Shown: one piece after another, positions 51,776 to 60,310 of the stretch
Layout of the letters: every line of letters begins with the position of its first letter
Position numbering within the stretch: the first letter of the stretch is position 1
Assembly (NCBI GenBank): GCA_026127925.1
Contig: JAJSLM010000002.1
Location: forward strand, 1 to 64,000
DNA: 64,000 nucleotides
Reading direction: 5' to 3'
Source: Thermoplasmatales archaeon
Lineage (GTDB): Archaea > Thermoplasmatota > Thermoplasmata > Thermoplasmatales > Thermoplasmataceae
The notes under the pieces: model-generated
Database searches by the model: none
What the model was told of the DNA's origin: nothing
What the model saw: the letters and a program-made list of their open reading frames with translations, nothing else
Translations under genes and position numbers: made by a program

Positions 51776-54700
51776 ATGGGATCATTGTCTAATTCTGGTC
51801 TGACGAAGAAAAATACGAAATTGATCAAGCGCCTGGTAAATGAACTGCAAGCCGCATCATCGATTGATGAGAATGCAGTATATAAGGAGATAGCCGGCGC
51901 GATGCTCACATTCACCTCTATAGAAGACAAGGAAAAGTTAGCAATGCTCACAGGCTACTTGAATGATGTATTCTCTCTCTTGAATGAAAAGTTTCACGAC
52001 AAATACGTCGCCATTGTCATGAATCTTTATTCGCTTTCCACATCCAATCCGATAATCATTGCCAACATGATTGATGTGTATGCGGAGCAAAAAAATTACC
52101 CAGCTATAGTAGACCTGTTCAGAAAGGACCATGAGTTGCAGATAACTCCCCACGTCATAGAGATTTTAAGGGGCATGTGCGACAGCCCAAAGAACTCCTC
52201 TATGGCTGCATCCCTCATATCCTCCAGGGGGATTTATGATGAGACAATACTGGAAAAGTGTTCTCAACACTGCGATTCAAAGGTTTTGGAAGATGTAATT
52301 AAAAGCTATTCCTCCATCAAAGATGATAGGACAAGAGTATTGGCGTTAAAATTTTTCTGGGATAAAGTGGAAGATGCTAAGCCCAAGCTCGATCTCGTAG
52401 AGCTCTTACTTTCAGCAAATTCCGGGGATCTTAAATTTTACACAGAGTCTTTTCCCGTTGAACAGCTTAGAACAAAAGAGGAATGCGAGCAGGCGTTGCA
52501 GGTTCTTAAACGGTCCGGAACCACAGAGATTCTCGAAAGAGCAATTGACAAATGCATGCTCATATGCCCGGACAATGTCACAGTCTTAAAGGCGGATGCG
52601 GATAATAAATACAGTAGAGGTGATATAAAAAAAGCGCTAAAGATTTACAGGCAGATTCTTAAATCATCTCCGGAAGATCTAGAAGTCCTTCAAAATGTGA
52701 TAGACATAACGTTCAGCGAGGGACTGTACAAAGAGTGCCTCAATCTGATTAGCAATTCGGATATATTGCAAATAAAAGGGAATAATAAAATCACGGCCAT
52801 AGAATGTGAAATTAACCTCCTGCAATTTCAGGAAGCTCTACATGATCTCGAATCTGCTCTTGCGGCGTCACCGGACAATTTGAAACTTCTCGCCTTAAAA
52901 TTAGGTGTCTCAGAAAAGATCGGAAGAATTCTGGAAAGTTACGAGACAGCAAAGAAAATTTTTAATATCGATCGTGCAAACATCTCCGCAATGAACTATC
53001 TATGCAAATATTATGTGGATAGGCGAGAGTTCGAAAAACTGGTAGAACTTCTTGGTTCAATAGATAATATTCCAGGAAATTTCCGTGGATTTTACGCGGG
53101 CTCTCTTTTATTCGAAGGCAAAATAAAAGATGCAATGACGGTTATGCAAAGTTACCCTGAATTGTTGACTGATGGATTTGTACTTGACGCAATATACGCC
53201 AAAGTAACAGATTCAGTTTCTATTAATCAGCTTTCTGAGATAAGTAGGAAACTAAGCGGTGGTGCATCAGAGTTTAAGCTCATAGTTGATGCACTCTATG
53301 GCAGGCCCATAATGCATGCGGGTTATGAAGAAATGGCGATGCGAACATCGTCGCTAGCCGTTATGTACGTTATAACAAATTCGTACTATAAAGACAATGC
53401 CGAACTCTCAACCAGCATCGAGAAAAGGCTTAGGCTTCCAGAATTCGAAAAGTTGTATTCCGTGCTGAAGAGTATCAGGGAAATCAGAAGTGGGATGAAA
53501 CCCGAGAGTTTATTTGATTATTCAGATCTGGGGTATCCTGTTTGCAATGCCCTTCTGGACATGAACATGACTGACAAATGTGAACAGCTCTTTTCCGGGG
53601 AAAAGTATGATAAGAACAATGTGCACTATATGTATGTCCGTGCCAGAATATTTGCTGCAAAAAAACAAATGGGAGAGGCAGAAAAAATTCTAACGAACCT
53701 GAGGCAGATTATCGATAGTCTGGAATTTTCAAGGATTCTCCTACTTCTGGACCTTGAAAAAGGGGACAAAGATGAATTTTATAAGACTGTTGTTAACATG
53801 AAAAAAGAAGGGGGGCTGGTAGATAACGACATTGAGGTTATCCGAAAAGCAATAAAGCAGACAAATCACTGGGACTTCGCTGAAGTGGTGATCGGTCTCT
53901 TCGGATCTGAAGTATCGGACTCGCCTGCTATGCTGAGGTTGAACAGAGATTTTTCACTTCATTCTAATGAGCTCGAGAAAGCGCTGGAACTTTCAGGAAA
54001 GATAATGTCTTCCATGAATTTTTCTCCGGACGATTTAAAAATACATGTCAGTCTGATGCAGACGGCGTACAGTACGAAAGATATACTGAAATTGCTGGAG
54101 GATATTGATAAAAAGCATAGCGATCCTGAGATAGAGGCTATAATCGGGGACCTGTATTATAGAGACAAGCTGTTCAACAGGGCTTACCCGCACTATTCAA
54201 AGGCAAAGGATCTAGGGTACGATATGAGCAGGTCCAGGAACTACGCCGAGGTTCTATTGGAAATGAAAAGATATGACGAAGCATTAACAATTTTACAGAT
54301 CTGCAGCGATTCATTACTGCTTTCGCGGCTTTATTACGAGACATCAAACATATCAGGCATAATACAGCTAATACAAAAACTTAAGCCGACAGACAGTGAT
54401 TTTGACGGAGTTATGGATTTCATAGTGGAAAATTTTTGGGGAAACCCTGAAGTCCGTTATGAATTGATAAAGTATTACCTAGACGGAGATTATGTTAGTT
54501 TTGGATCAAAGATCGTGAGGAAATGTCTCAGCGTGAACGATATAAAGACAGCACTCGGAATTGCGAAGGGTCTGTACGGTAAGCAACCAACAATTGAAAA
54601 TGCAATCCTTTATTCTCAGGCACTCTACTCATCAGGGGAGAAAGATGAAGCCAAAAGGGTTCTTACAAAAGCATTGAAGAAAACACAGGATGGGAAACTT

Positions 54701-55465
54701 AGAATCGATACCTTAAGATTGCTATACTCTTTCCTGTACGAAGATCATGACACTGATTCTATCCTCTCCCTGTACCTGGAAAACCCGGAAAGTGTGGATA
54801 TTGAGATACTTAAAATGGTCATAGATAGTTACATAAGCACTGGTATGGTGAACGAAGCAGAGGCGATTGCTGATAAGTTTTATGAATCCATCCTGGACAA
54901 AGATACATACACAGAGATCAAGAAGAATATAGGCAATAGGAAGGAGCTTATAGAAACCGTTGCATATGCGTCAAAAGTTCTAAAAGAAGAATATGCTGAG
55001 AGGAAAACGTTTAGTTCAAATGAAGAATTTTATAACGCGGATATACCGATAGATAAAATAGCAGAAGTGAAGAAATTTTTGACAAAGAAACCAGGAACTG
55101 GGGAGTTGAGCACAAAGGATATGGAACAGCTATCGGCTGAAATTATACATAAACTAGTTAAGAATGAAAATCTTAAGCAACCCTCTGATCTCACAATCTA
55201 CCTCATATACCATCATCTGGATGGCGACGATTCGATACTGGCGAAAAACCTCTATTTCTACATCAAGGATGCGATCCAGCAGCGAAGGATCCCAGTTGTC
55301 GATGATCCTGAACTCAAAAAGCTAACAAAGATTGCGACGAAGAAATACATACCATTGGATCCGATCATTATGGCTTCGGAGCTGGACATAGGGATATCCA
55401 AAGCCATGGATATTATTACCTTAATACGCTATCTCTCTGAAATTGGCAATGGAAGTGAAGAATGA
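51776..55465 (+). CDS. Large TPR-repeat protein
   Basis: The protein has about 1,229 residues from the ATG at 51776 (a GTG at 51731 sits on the TATA box ATTATTTTATAAATT and is unlikely). It is almost wholly helical and built of degenerate TPR-like repeats; clear examples are LKADADNKYSRGDIKKALKIYRQILK, the block ending SSPEDLEVLQNVIDIT, and GDLYYRDKLFNRAYPHYSKAKDLG. No signal peptide or membrane segment is seen. Such proteins are protein-interaction scaffolds. A membrane metalloprotease gene starts at the base right after its stop. Confidence 0.82.
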   Translation: MGSLSNSGLTKKNTKLIKRLVNELQAASSIDENAVYKEIAGAMLTFTSIEDKEKLAMLTGYLNDVFSLLNEKFHDKYVAIVMNLYSLSTSNPIIIANMIDVYAEQKNYPAIVDLFRKDHELQITPHVIEILRGMCDSPKNSSMAASLISSRGIYDETILEKCSQHCDSKVLEDVIKSYSSIKDDRTRVLALKFFWDKVEDAKPKLDLVELLLSANSGDLKFYTESFPVEQLRTKEECEQALQVLKRSGTTEILERAIDKCMLICPDNVTVLKADADNKYSRGDIKKALKIYRQILKSSPEDLEVLQNVIDITFSEGLYKECLNLISNSDILQIKGNNKITAIECEINLLQFQEALHDLESALAASPDNLKLLALKLGVSEKIGRILESYETAKKIFNIDRANISAMNYLCKYYVDRREFEKLVELLGSIDNIPGNFRGFYAGSLLFEGKIKDAMTVMQSYPELLTDGFVLDAIYAKVTDSVSINQLSEISRKLSGGASEFKLIVDALYGRPIMHAGYEEMAMRTSSLAVMYVITNSYYKDNAELSTSIEKRLRLPEFEKLYSVLKSIREIRSGMKPESLFDYSDLGYPVCNALLDMNMTDKCEQLFSGEKYDKNNVHYMYVRARIFAAKKQMGEAEKILTNLRQIIDSLEFSRILLLLDLEKGDKDEFYKTVVNMKKEGGLVDNDIEVIRKAIKQTNHWDFAEVVIGLFGSEVSDSPAMLRLNRDFSLHSNELEKALELSGKIMSSMNFSPDDLKIHVSLMQTAYSTKDILKLLEDIDKKHSDPEIEAIIGDLYYRDKLFNRAYPHYSKAKDLGYDMSRSRNYAEVLLEMKRYDEALTILQICSDSLLLSRLYYETSNISGIIQLIQKLKPTDSDFDGVMDFIVENFWGNPEVRYELIKYYLDGDYVSFGSKIVRKCLSVNDIKTALGIAKGLYGKQPTIENAILYSQALYSSGEKDEAKRVLTKALKKTQDGKLRIDTLRLLYSFLYEDHDTDSILSLYLENPESVDIEILKMVIDSYISTGMVNEAEAIADKFYESILDKDTYTEIKKNIGNRKELIETVAYASKVLKEEYAERKTFSSNEEFYNADIPIDKIAEVKKFLTKKPGTGELSTKDMEQLSAEIIHKLVKNENLKQPSDLTIYLIYHHLDGDDSILAKNLYFYIKDAIQQRRIPVVDDPELKKLTKIATKKYIPLDPIIMASELDIGISKAMDIITLIRYLSEIGNGSEE

Positions 55466-56074
55466 TTGCGTTATGAAACAGATTCCACGAAAAAGGAAAT
55501 AGAAGACCTAGGCATTGCTATTCTCGCTCTCACCTTTGCCTTCACGGTTTCGTCTTATGCTGGTTACAGGTATCATCCTCCTCCAAGTATCGCAATTACC
55601 ATACTCGTCTACAGTTTCATTGCTGTGATCGTTGCGATGTTGTTCCATGAACTTGCTCACCGGCAGGTCGCAAGAAAATTTGGTGGTTACGCCAGATTCA
55701 AACTCTGGCCGATAGGGGTTCTCGTTTCGGTCCTAGTATCTTTGCTTGGTTTTGTCATAGCAGTTACCGGGGCGGTAAATATCGGTGGGATATATGACAG
55801 GGAGAGAATGGGAAAAATAGCACTTGCTGGCCCGGCGTCTAATCTGGTTTTTGGGACAGTTTTCTTTATCCTGGCCATTGCGACTCCTGCATATTTCCAG
55901 TTCTCATCACTGTTTGTATTTCTCAGCAGGATAAACTTCTACATAGGGACATTTAACATGATCCCGTTTGGTCCGCTAGATGGAGGTAAAGTCCTCGCAT
56001 GGAACATGCGTAATTTTGCTGTTGTTTTCATAATCTCTCTGTTTGGAGCGGTGCTTTCCTTCGTATACCTGTAA
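55466..56074 (+). CDS. Site-2 protease-like (M50) membrane metalloprotease
   Basis: The 202-residue protein has about five membrane helices. The zinc motif HELAH is at 61-65 within LFHELAHRQVARKFGG, and the third zinc ligand region is GPLDGGKVLAWN, where the Asp of LDGG is the ligand. GIYDRERMGKIALAGPASNLVFG is a conserved M50 segment. It starts with TTG immediately after the TPR stop codon, with no intergenic base, so translation is coupled. The target is unknown. Confidence 0.87.
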   Translation: MRYETDSTKKEIEDLGIAILALTFAFTVSSYAGYRYHPPPSIAITILVYSFIAVIVAMLFHELAHRQVARKFGGYARFKLWPIGVLVSVLVSLLGFVIAVTGAVNIGGIYDRERMGKIALAGPASNLVFGTVFFILAIATPAYFQFSSLFVFLSRINFYIGTFNMIPFGPLDGGKVLAWNMRNFAVVFIISLFGAVLSFVYL

Positions 56075-56217
56075 AACTTATTTTTTATTTTGCGAAGCTG
56101 AATCGGAAGCGAAAGTTTTCTTCTCCTAGTCCGCACATGATTCCCTGAGCCATGTGTCCTGAACTTAGGATTTATGTTCAGAAGATATTTTCACAAAGAA
56201 TACGATAATCCTGACAT

Positions 56218-56775
56218 ATGCGCCTTATAAAATTGGTTGACAATATCGTAATGCGAGAAATGTACACGGACGTGAAATGCGCCATTACAAACAATAGGCC
56301 GCAGATGGCCATCATTGCTCTTTTTGCTTACTCCGAAATGATTGGCGGGATATGGAGGATGGTACACGGCGGGGAGGAGGAAGTGGTGTTCGGGAAAGGT
56401 CAATCTAACAAGAATTTTGCATCTTATATTTCGATGGCTGGCACAAAATACTCTGGAATTAACAGCAGGGAAATCTATAGGATAATTCGTGGTGGGCTTG
56501 TTCACAGGTATTTGATAAGGGAAGCCGCAATAGTGAAGATAAATCCGGATGATCCAATGGACAGGAATGCTGGCGACAAATCGCAGGCCATAATCTTTCG
56601 CAATTCAAGAATCGAGTTTGATGTCAATGCCTATTTTCGAGATTTCAGGAGAATCGTAACAGAACTGAGGAAGAATGTTATTAGAAAAAATCTTGCAGAC
56701 CTAATATTTGCAGAAGATATTGGAAAGACCAACTATCTGACAGATGGCAAAAGAAGGACCGAAACAGGTGATTAA
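56218..56775 (+). CDS. Hypothetical protein with a HEPN-like Rx4H motif
   Basis: The 185-residue, mostly helical protein contains REIYRIIRGGLVHRYLI, which includes Arg91-x4-His96, the active-site pattern of HEPN ribonucleases, in the usual (R/N)GLVHxYL context. The preceding helix pair (IIALFAYSEMIGGIW) fits a HEPN four-helix bundle. No nucleotidyltransferase (MNT) partner gene is adjacent, so it is not a standard HEPN-MNT toxin pair. The start is the ATG at 56218, with no clear ribosome binding site. RNase activity is not established. Confidence 0.55.
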   Translation: MRLIKLVDNIVMREMYTDVKCAITNNRPQMAIIALFAYSEMIGGIWRMVHGGEEEVVFGKGQSNKNFASYISMAGTKYSGINSREIYRIIRGGLVHRYLIREAAIVKINPDDPMDRNAGDKSQAIIFRNSRIEFDVNAYFRDFRRIVTELRKNVIRKNLADLIFAEDIGKTNYLTDGKRRTETGD

Positions 56776-56889
56776 ATATCTGTGGAGTACATGTAATCCA
56801 TCTTCCAGATGATCTCGCAAGAGTTATATATTTTCCAAATATAAACGCAGGTAAACAATCATAGCAAAATATTGTTTTAAGTGGTAATA

Positions 56890-57057
56890 ATGCAAACAAA
56901 AGAAACTTGCACTTCATGCGGTGTTGGGCTGGTGGATAAAGGGTATTCTATCTTCCTCTGCCCCAATTGTGGAAATGAACTGATAGGCAGATGTAAGGAA
57001 TGCAGGGAGCACTCTACCAAATATGTGTGTCCGTCCTGTAATTTTATTGGGCCGTAG
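56890..57057 (+). CDS. Small zinc-ribbon protein upstream of aEF-1beta
   Basis: The 55-residue protein carries four CxxC pairs: CTSC, CPNC, CKEC and CPSC, giving two zinc ribbons (FLCPNCGNELIGRCKECRE). This compact double zinc finger is encoded next to aEF-1beta in many archaea, and a haloarchaeal relative affects biofilm or swarming. It ends nine bases before the aEF-1beta start (GGGGAATTTT between), so the two form one operon. A TATA-like GTTATATATTTTCC lies about 65 bases upstream. Confidence 0.88.
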   Translation: MQTKETCTSCGVGLVDKGYSIFLCPNCGNELIGRCKECREHSTKYVCPSCNFIGP

Positions 57058-57066
57058 GGGAATTTT

Positions 57067-57333
57067 ATGGGAGACGTAATGGTTGTGTTGAAGATCCTTC
57101 CAGAGGATTCCGACGTTGATATGTCAGAACTGGAGAACAAGATAAGGGCGAATCTCAAGAAGGTATGCGAAGTAAACAGCGCAGAAATCCAGGAAGTGGC
57201 TTTTGGGCTCAAGGCGATAAGGCTTCAGGTCATAGTCCCTGATGAAGAGGGAAAAATTGATCTGGTGGAATCACTGATTTCCAAGATAGATAAGGTTGGG
57301 CAGGTCGACACAGAAGAGGTCACCCTGGTCTAA
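57067..57333 (+). CDS. ef1b: Elongation factor 1-beta (aEF-1B)
   Basis: This 88-residue protein is the GDP/GTP exchange factor of aEF-1A. The start MGDVMVVLKILPEDSDVDM and the later VAFGLKAIRLQVIVPDEEG with a QVDTEEVTLV ending match archaeal aEF-1B. The full length is normal. It is the second gene of a two-gene unit with the zinc-ribbon protein. Confidence 0.94.
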   Translation: MGDVMVVLKILPEDSDVDMSELENKIRANLKKVCEVNSAEIQEVAFGLKAIRLQVIVPDEEGKIDLVESLISKIDKVGQVDTEEVTLV

Positions 57334-57514
57334 CTATCTCGTATTTTTAGGGGAATCTTAATCCTTTGGGTTATTGCATAAACATCTGGAAAAAGTTGTT
57401 ATTTTTCCTGGTAATGTTGCGTTTAGAACTACATTACCATTACAAATAGAAAAAATATGATCCATGGGATATAAAACCGTTGTTTCATAATAGTGGGCTA
57501 GGTGATAAAAACAC

Positions 57515-58603
57515 ATGATTCCTCTAGGTGTTATTTTCTCGAAACCGTTGACGATCGCTCTTTTCGTCGTCATGATGCTGTTCCTATTTGGACTGATAGT
57601 AATTGCAGTTTCAGGTAGGAAGGACAAAGATTCTACAGAGACTGTGAATTTGAAGGCGCTGGTCATAGTTCCATGCAGGGGAATGGATTACTCGCTTGAA
57701 GATAATTTGCGCCATCTCCTAGAACAGGATTACAGGAATTTCAAAATAATTGCCGTCGTTGATTCCTCAGATGATCCTGCTGTGAAATACCTGAAAGGCA
57801 CAGGAATGGATTATATAATATCTGACTTTGATTGTAGGCATTGCAGCGGAAAGGTCAAAGCCATATCTTCCGCCATCAAGAGCTTTAAGGATTTCGACGT
57901 CTACGTGATTGCAGATTCTGATATCACTGTCGAAAAGACATGGTTAAGTAGACTCCTGTCACCATTCTCTCGCGATGATGTCGGCATCAGCACAACCTTT
58001 CCTTATTTTTTGCCAGTTGGTGGCTTCTGGTCGAAAGTAAAACTCGTCTGGGGATTTGTAGGCCTTGGCATGATGGAATCTAAACTGACAAGGTTCGGGT
58101 GGGGTGGATCCCTTGCTTTTAGGAAATCAATAGTGTCTGGTGAGAATTTCAAATTTTTTTCAGAATTTGTTTCGGACGATATTGCACTTACAAAACTCTG
58201 CAAAAAGGAAGGGAAGAGCATAGCTTATGTGGCAGGTTCCAGGCCAATAATCAATTCTCCAGACAACTTTCGAACGTTCATAGAATGGTCGAACAGACAA
58301 ACATCACTATCGGTGTATGCGACAAGGAATGTTCTTTATTATGGCATTCTTATCTATTCCGCAACGTTGGCTATTTTTGTCCTTTCCATATTGCTCTCAG
58401 TGTTGTTGAATCCAATTTTTTTAATATTCCTGATCCCAACAGTTATAAACGCAGCGAAAGCCATGAAGAGATCTGGAAGAAACTATCTTATAACTTTCCT
58501 TGTTAGTATTTTCCTCCCATTTCTTTACATGTACAATCTTCTTCATGCTTTGAAGGCAAAGTCCATAAGTTGGAGAGGTAGAGAATACTCTCTCTACAAA
58601 TAA
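57515..58603 (+). CDS. Membrane glycosyltransferase of the GT2/GT21 (ceramide glucosyltransferase-like) type
   Basis: The 362-residue protein has an N-terminal membrane helix (12-33), a cytoplasmic GT-A domain with VIVPCRGMDYSLEDNL, VVDSSDDPAV, VIADSDITVEKTWL (DxD) and GWGGSLAFRK, an acceptor-side SDDIALTKLCKKEGK, and two or three C-terminal membrane helices. It resembles GT21 enzymes and HpnI that glycosylate lipids. AGGTGAT lies before the ATG. The lipid acceptor is unknown; glycolipids are abundant in Thermoplasmatales membranes. Confidence 0.82.
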   Translation: MIPLGVIFSKPLTIALFVVMMLFLFGLIVIAVSGRKDKDSTETVNLKALVIVPCRGMDYSLEDNLRHLLEQDYRNFKIIAVVDSSDDPAVKYLKGTGMDYIISDFDCRHCSGKVKAISSAIKSFKDFDVYVIADSDITVEKTWLSRLLSPFSRDDVGISTTFPYFLPVGGFWSKVKLVWGFVGLGMMESKLTRFGWGGSLAFRKSIVSGENFKFFSEFVSDDIALTKLCKKEGKSIAYVAGSRPIINSPDNFRTFIEWSNRQTSLSVYATRNVLYYGILIYSATLAIFVLSILLSVLLNPIFLIFLIPTVINAAKAMKRSGRNYLITFLVSIFLPFLYMYNLLHALKAKSISWRGREYSLYK

Positions 58604-58645
58604 CACATGGCAACACCTGCATCTGCAGGAGAATCTCGCATCACT

Positions 58646-59341
58646 TCACTGCGTTCCTGAAAACCATCCTGCTATGCTCCCGTTGACTTTTAAGGTCCTT
58701 GTCTGAGGTTTTGCTGAAACTATGTTCTTCTTTATCATATCCTTCAAAATTACCGCTCCCAGGAAACCTCCCAGATGGTATTCTTGCTCAGAAACATCTC
58801 TGCAGCCGTATGCAAACATGCGTTTTCCTATTTCATAAAATCGAATATTAACCCCAAGGTGCTGCAGTCCGACTGTACCGATATCCGTCAGTTTGTACGT
58901 TGGTTTCTTTGCATCGTCAACAGCAATCCAGGATTTCTCAATCAAAGAATGCAGGAGCTCCACGCCAAGTTTGCCGGCAAGATGATCGTAGCAAGTTCTT
59001 GCCTTTGAAAAATCGCCATCTTTTGCCGGCGTTCTTTTTTTAGAGTCACGGATAGAATTTATAAACCTGGATCCTGCAAGATCATCGAGCCACATAGAGT
59101 AACTTTCTAAGGGTTCTGGTATCAATGTATACTTTATTTCTCTCCCAGATCTGTGCGGTGCAACAAGGCCAACCGAACGGAGTTCTGAGAGGTGCGCGGA
59201 CACTTTTGGTTGAGGGATTCCCGTACTTTTTACTATGGAACCTACGTTGCGTGTTCCAGATGCCAGAACCTCAATTATCGCTGTCCGTTCAGGATTAGAG
59301 AGTGCTCTCGCAATGTTGTTCCTAGTTGACCTACGTTCCAT
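58646..59341 (-). CDS. ArsR-type winged-helix transcriptional regulator
   Basis: The 231-residue protein has an N-terminal ArsR winged helix: ARALSNPERTAIIEVLAS, then SIVKSTGIPQPKVSAHLSELRSVG, then a wing GREIKYTLIP. A C-terminal region of about 130 residues, probably ligand- or dimer-related, follows (YDHLAGKLGVELLHSLIEKSW, VGLQHLGVNIRFYEIG). No metal-binding CxC is in the helix, so it does not look like a metal sensor. It is divergent from the DUF6058 gene, with about 87 bases between, and may regulate it. Confidence 0.83.
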   Translation of the reverse strand: MERRSTRNNIARALSNPERTAIIEVLASGTRNVGSIVKSTGIPQPKVSAHLSELRSVGLVAPHRSGREIKYTLIPEPLESYSMWLDDLAGSRFINSIRDSKKRTPAKDGDFSKARTCYDHLAGKLGVELLHSLIEKSWIAVDDAKKPTYKLTDIGTVGLQHLGVNIRFYEIGKRMFAYGCRDVSEQEYHLGGFLGAVILKDMIKKNIVSAKPQTRTLKVNGSIAGWFSGTQ

Positions 59342-59428
59342 GATTTCCTTTTTGACATATTTAGCTGGACATATTATATTTTTCTTATATTTCCTGCCCC
59401 TTAATTACGCTCCGATCATCATGAAATC

Positions 59429-60073
59429 ATGGAAAAAATGAATCACGAAAACAATAATCCTTTTGATTCAAAGGATCTGATGTACATAACAAAGAACCTG
59501 CTGACCACGGATGAAATAATTGAAAAATCAAAAGTTAGTCCCTCCAGGATTTCTGAATGGTTGGAACTGGGAGCATTCCCAGAACCAACTTATGTGACTT
59601 CGGATGGTAAGAAATGGTATCCGAAGTATACCGTCATTCTTGTCCAGCGAAGTATAAAGAACGGTACTTCACCAAAAGATGAGTTCATAAATGATGCAAA
59701 GAAAGTGATAAATAAATCAGGGCACGTCTACAGATTTGGCAAGGTGGAGGAGACAAACGAGAGTGATGATGAACTGGAAAAAATGTGGACAGATTTCAGA
59801 TCTGGACTGTACGGAGCTTGCCTTCGAGTGCCCGATCCAAAGAACATACTGTCAAAGGGTGACCTGATAAACAAAATAAAAGGGCTGCTCGAAAAACCAG
59901 ACTTATCCGATGTTTCATGGTGCGATTCACTGAAAAAATATGTAAATGAACTTGATAATGTTGAGGCAGAGTTCACCAATTATGATCGTGCAAGATTCGG
60001 GGGCCAAGTTTCAAGGGACATGTTCGTTATTGAAGTAAAGACAAAATACCCACAAATATTCAGAAAGAAGTGA
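59429..60073 (+). CDS. DUF6058-like protein with N-terminal HTH
   Basis: The 214-residue protein starts with a MerR-like helix-turn-helix (LTTDEIIEKSKVSPSRISEWL) and a wing, then a C-terminal region matching DUF6058: MWTDFRSGLYGACLRVPDPK, a helix, SWCDSLKKYVNELDNVEAEF and NYDRARFGGQVSRDMFV. DUF6058 proteins are known mainly from bacteria, often near biosynthetic genes. The start may be the ATG at 59438 (MNHENN). A TATA-like CTTATATTTCC lies at about 59383-59393. Confidence 0.65.
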   Translation: MEKMNHENNNPFDSKDLMYITKNLLTTDEIIEKSKVSPSRISEWLELGAFPEPTYVTSDGKKWYPKYTVILVQRSIKNGTSPKDEFINDAKKVINKSGHVYRFGKVEETNESDDELEKMWTDFRSGLYGACLRVPDPKNILSKGDLINKIKGLLEKPDLSDVSWCDSLKKYVNELDNVEAEFTNYDRARFGGQVSRDMFVIEVKTKYPQIFRKK

Positions 60074-60289
60074 AGCCTTCGGCAGAAGACTAGACTTTTT
60101 TGGAATAATTTCTTATAATCCAAGATTTATTTTGAAAATGAAAAGTAATCCCTGCCCGGGCTATCTCACCCAACTTCGTATTCTCCCAGGTTTTCCGAGC
60201 ATACCGATACCTCGACCTTCTAAGATGAATTATCGGGACTGAAATACAAAGCGTAACGAAAATACTAAGAGAGAAAAGAGATTAAAATA
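60074..60289. other. Intergenic region before the phosphohexomutase gene
   Basis: No reading frame or RNA gene is recognisable in this stretch. GATTAAAATAAT at about 60277-60288 is a plausible TATA box. Confidence 0.5.
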
Positions 60290-60310
60290 ATGCATTTGTA
60301 TTCGTTGTGT

